64,000 nt of DNA from Chloroflexota bacterium (GTDB taxonomy: Bacteria; Chloroflexota; Anaerolineae; J102): contig JAKOVD010000032.1 of NCBI GenBank assembly GCA_029782215.1, positions 1-64,000 on the forward strand, written 5' to 3'. A model generated the notes under the pieces. It worked only from the letters and a program-made list of their open reading frames with translations, had not been told where the DNA came from and ran no database searches. A program made the position numbers and the translations under genes. Positions 62,417-64,000 of this stretch are shown piece after piece (the stretch's first letter is position 1; every line of letters starts with the position of its first letter).

Positions 62417-62686
62417 GAACAGCCCACCCTCACCGGCAGAGGGTGAAGGCGAGACACCATGCCGCTGGGATTGACTGTGCCTGGTAGAAGTGAGCGAACA
62501 AGGACGTCTGGGGGGACCGGCAAGGGGACTGGAGAGCCGGGGCGAGCGGCGTCAGAAGCCCCGCGGACTATTGTATGCGATTCCACACTGCAACGCTATA
62601 TGCCAAGTGGCGTAGATTCCACTGCCCCAGAGCCAAAAGCGCACTCCTGGCGACACTCACCCCGCCGTCCGCCGCCGGACGCCTGC
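62417..62686. other. Non-coding stretch between decayed genes
   Basis: There is no gene-like frame here. A short inverted repeat CACCCTC-n-GAGGGTG lies near 62427-62447. Given the two decayed genes on either side, this may be further eroded coding sequence, but no recognisable protein text remains. Confidence 0.4.
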
Positions 62687-62816
62687 TCAGGGCGCGCCGA
62701 ACGTCACTTCCGGGTAGTCAGGTGAAGGGCCGTCCAGCAGCGGCTCGGCGGCGCCGCGCAGGCGCTGGTCGAAGAAGGCGGCCACATAGGTCGTGGCGAT
62801 CTGGAGCCCCCGGCGC
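62687..62816 (-). pseudogene. C-terminal remnant of an alpha/beta hydrolase
   Basis: Immediately downstream of the 3-dehydroquinate synthase stop, the minus strand reads IATTYVAAFFDQRLRG then AAEPLLDGPSPDYPEVTF before a stop. This matches the usual C-terminal end (F-F-D-x-x-L-R-G-x-x-x-P-L-L-D-G-P-S-x-D-Y-P-E-V) of PAF-acetylhydrolase/dienelactone-hydrolase-like proteins as I remember them. No start, nucleophile elbow or other part remains, so it is a decapitated fragment of about 40 codons. Confidence 0.5.
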
Positions 62817-64000
62817 TCAGACCAGCATGTGCGCCAGCGCCGCCAACACCTGCTCGGTGCTGACGTCGTCGTGCAGGGCCACGCGCCCGATCGCGTGCGG
62901 CAGCACAAAACGCAGCCGCCCGGCCTGCCGCTTCTTGTCCGTGGACATTGCGTCGAGGACGGCCCCTGCCTCCTGCCCGCTCAGGCTCACCGGCAGACCC
63001 AGCCGGGCGATGACGGCAGTGATGCGTGCGGGCAGCTCAGGTGCGCAGTCGCCGCGCAGGGCAGCCAGGTGCGCCGCCGCGACCGTTCCCAGGGCCACCG
63101 CCTGGCCGTGAGGCACGGCGTAGCCGCTGACCTGCTCAAAGGCATGGGCGAAGGTGTGCCCGAGGTTTAGAAAGGCGCGTTCACCCCGCTCATAGGGGTC
63201 CCGCTGCACGATGGCGACCTTGACGCGCAGCGCCCGCGCCAGCAGCGACTCCAACGCCTCCAGCCCCGATCCCTCCAACTCGGCGAAGAGCTGCGGGTCG
63301 CCGATGATGCCGTGCTTGACGACTTCCGCCAGGCCGCTGCGGAACTCGACCGCAGGTAGGCTGGCCAAGACCTCCGGGTCGATGACCACCAGGCGCGGCT
63401 GCTTGAAGGCGCCCACCAGGTTTTTGCCCTGGGGCAGGTCCACGCCGACCTTGCCCCCCACGGAGGCATCGACCATGGCCAGCAGCGAGGTCGGCGCCTG
63501 CACAAAGGCCACACCGCGCAGGTAGGTGGCGGCGGCAAAACCGGCCATGTCGCCGGTGACGCCGCCGCCCAGAGCGAGCACCACGCCCTGCCGGTCCATG
63601 CCCGCCGCCACCAGGGCGGTGTAAATGCCGGCCACGGTATCGAGGTTCTTGTGCGCCTCGCCGCTGGGAAGGGAGATCACGACCGCGCCCTGGCCCGCTT
63701 CCGCCAGCGCCCGCTGCACGGACTTGGCCCAGGATGCCAGGTGCTCGTCGCTGACAATGGCGACCGTTCCCCCCAGGCGCCGGTCGGCCAGCAGCGCCGG
63801 CAGCTCAGCCAGGAGACCCCGCCCGATCAACACGTCATAGCCGCCGCCGTCCGGCGTCGCCACGGGCAGCCGCAGGGCGCCGCCCCTCCAGCGGGCAGCG
63901 AGATCGATGATGGCGTCCGCCACCTCAGTCACGCTGCGGCCGGTGGTGTCGACGGTGTGCGGGATCTCGGCGTAGGCAGCGGCCCGGCTCTCCATCAGCT
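62817..64000 (-). CDS. aroB: Shikimate kinase/3-dehydroquinate synthase fusion, 3-dehydroquinate synthase part (5' end outside window)
   Basis: The frame is open to the window edge. The first residues seen (SRAAAYAEIPHTVDTTGRSVTEVADAI) match the C-terminal end of a shikimate kinase (V-D-T-x-G-R-S-x-x-E-V). They lead into 3-dehydroquinate synthase: YDVLIGRGLLAELPALL, PSGEAHKNLDTV, LALGGGVTGDMAGFAAATYLRG, PTSLLAMVDASVGGKVGVDLP, GLAEVVKHGIIGD (metal-ligand Glu in LAEV) and FLNLGHTFAHAFE (His ligands). The enzyme converts DAHP to 3-dehydroquinate in the shikimate pathway using NAD+ and a divalent metal. The N-terminal kinase part lies outside the window, so the fusion is inferred. Confidence 0.88.
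   Translation of the reverse strand, partial: LMESRAAAYAEIPHTVDTTGRSVTEVADAIIDLAARWRGGALRLPVATPDGGGYDVLIGRGLLAELPALLADRRLGGTVAIVSDEHLASWAKSVQRALAEAGQGAVVISLPSGEAHKNLDTVAGIYTALVAAGMDRQGVVLALGGGVTGDMAGFAAATYLRGVAFVQAPTSLLAMVDASVGGKVGVDLPQGKNLVGAFKQPRLVVIDPEVLASLPAVEFRSGLAEVVKHGIIGDPQLFAELEGSGLEALESLLARALRVKVAIVQRDPYERGERAFLNLGHTFAHAFEQVSGYAVPHGQAVALGTVAAAHLAALRGDCAPELPARITAVIARLGLPVSLSGQEAGAVLDAMSTDKKRQAGRLRFVLPHAIGRVALHDDVSTEQVLAALAHMLV

Overview
The window is GC-rich bacterial chromosomal DNA with short intergenic gaps, mostly strong GGAGG-type ribosome sites and sigma70-like promoters. The gene families suggest a Chloroflexota bacterium (Anaerolineae/Caldilineae-like). These are very large BTAD/AAA regulators, PTPS_related-type membrane proteins with tandem beta-sandwich tails, RCC1 and META exported proteins, exported proteins ending in a LPxLR-like tail, BMP-type ABC importers and UroD-like proteins. 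This is inferred from family content only; there is no rRNA or other phylogenetic marker. No tRNA, rRNA, CRISPR array or phage was seen.

Layout. 0-7 kb: the N-terminus of an IS701-type transposase cut by the window edge, then an ICMT-like methyltransferase, two flavodoxin-like proteins, an acyltransferase-3 membrane protein, an LCMT/TcmP-like methyltransferase, a serine-hydrolase lipoprotein and a SRPBCC-like gene broken by an in-frame stop. 7-14 kb: a cell-surface glycan set (GT2, PTPS_related membrane protein, phosphodiester-glycosidase-like protein, GT39-like membrane protein). 14-19 kb: a gliding-type ABC operon (ATPase, fused GldF-GldG permease, DUF4340) with a 121-bp MITE-like element between its first two genes. 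19-23 kb: DUF2252, DUF4337, DUF2277 and an MFS transporter. 23-31 kb: a 1352-aa regulator fusing a BTAD domain, an AAA ATPase and a complete peptide-ABC-type solute-binding domain, divergent from a 14-repeat RCC1-type secreted protein. 31-32 kb: an orphan OmpR-type response regulator.

32-54 kb is a catabolic region. It holds two divergent paralogues of methenyltetrahydromethanopterin cyclohydrolase (Mch), two UroD-like proteins, a complete BMP-type ABC importer under a consensus TTGACA-N17-TATAAT promoter, and a DAO-type FAD oxidoreductase. It also holds HcnA/HcnB-like dehydrogenase subunits, a 2-hydroxyacid dehydrogenase family protein lacking the usual catalytic Arg, an FGGY kinase, a DeoC/LsrF-type aldolase, a sugar isomerase-like protein and two paralogous XRE-cupin regulators. 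Two distant operons, 17 kb apart, share a nearly identical promoter (GGTTGACAG...CTTCTG-N-TAGGAT), which argues that the region is one regulon. A MazEF-type toxin-antitoxin pair sits in the middle. The presence of Mch with no other H4MPT-pathway gene nearby makes this the best candidate for an undescribed pathway.

54-64 kb: a CorA-like transporter, a GcvR-like double-ACT protein, a 1439-aa exported HELGH protein with Ig-like domains, a BNR-repeat protein overlapping a MoaD/ThiS-like protein, two decayed genes (a hybrid histidine kinase with its middle deleted and the tail of an alpha/beta hydrolase), and the 3-dehydroquinate synthase part of a shikimate kinase-DHQ synthase fusion cut by the window edge.
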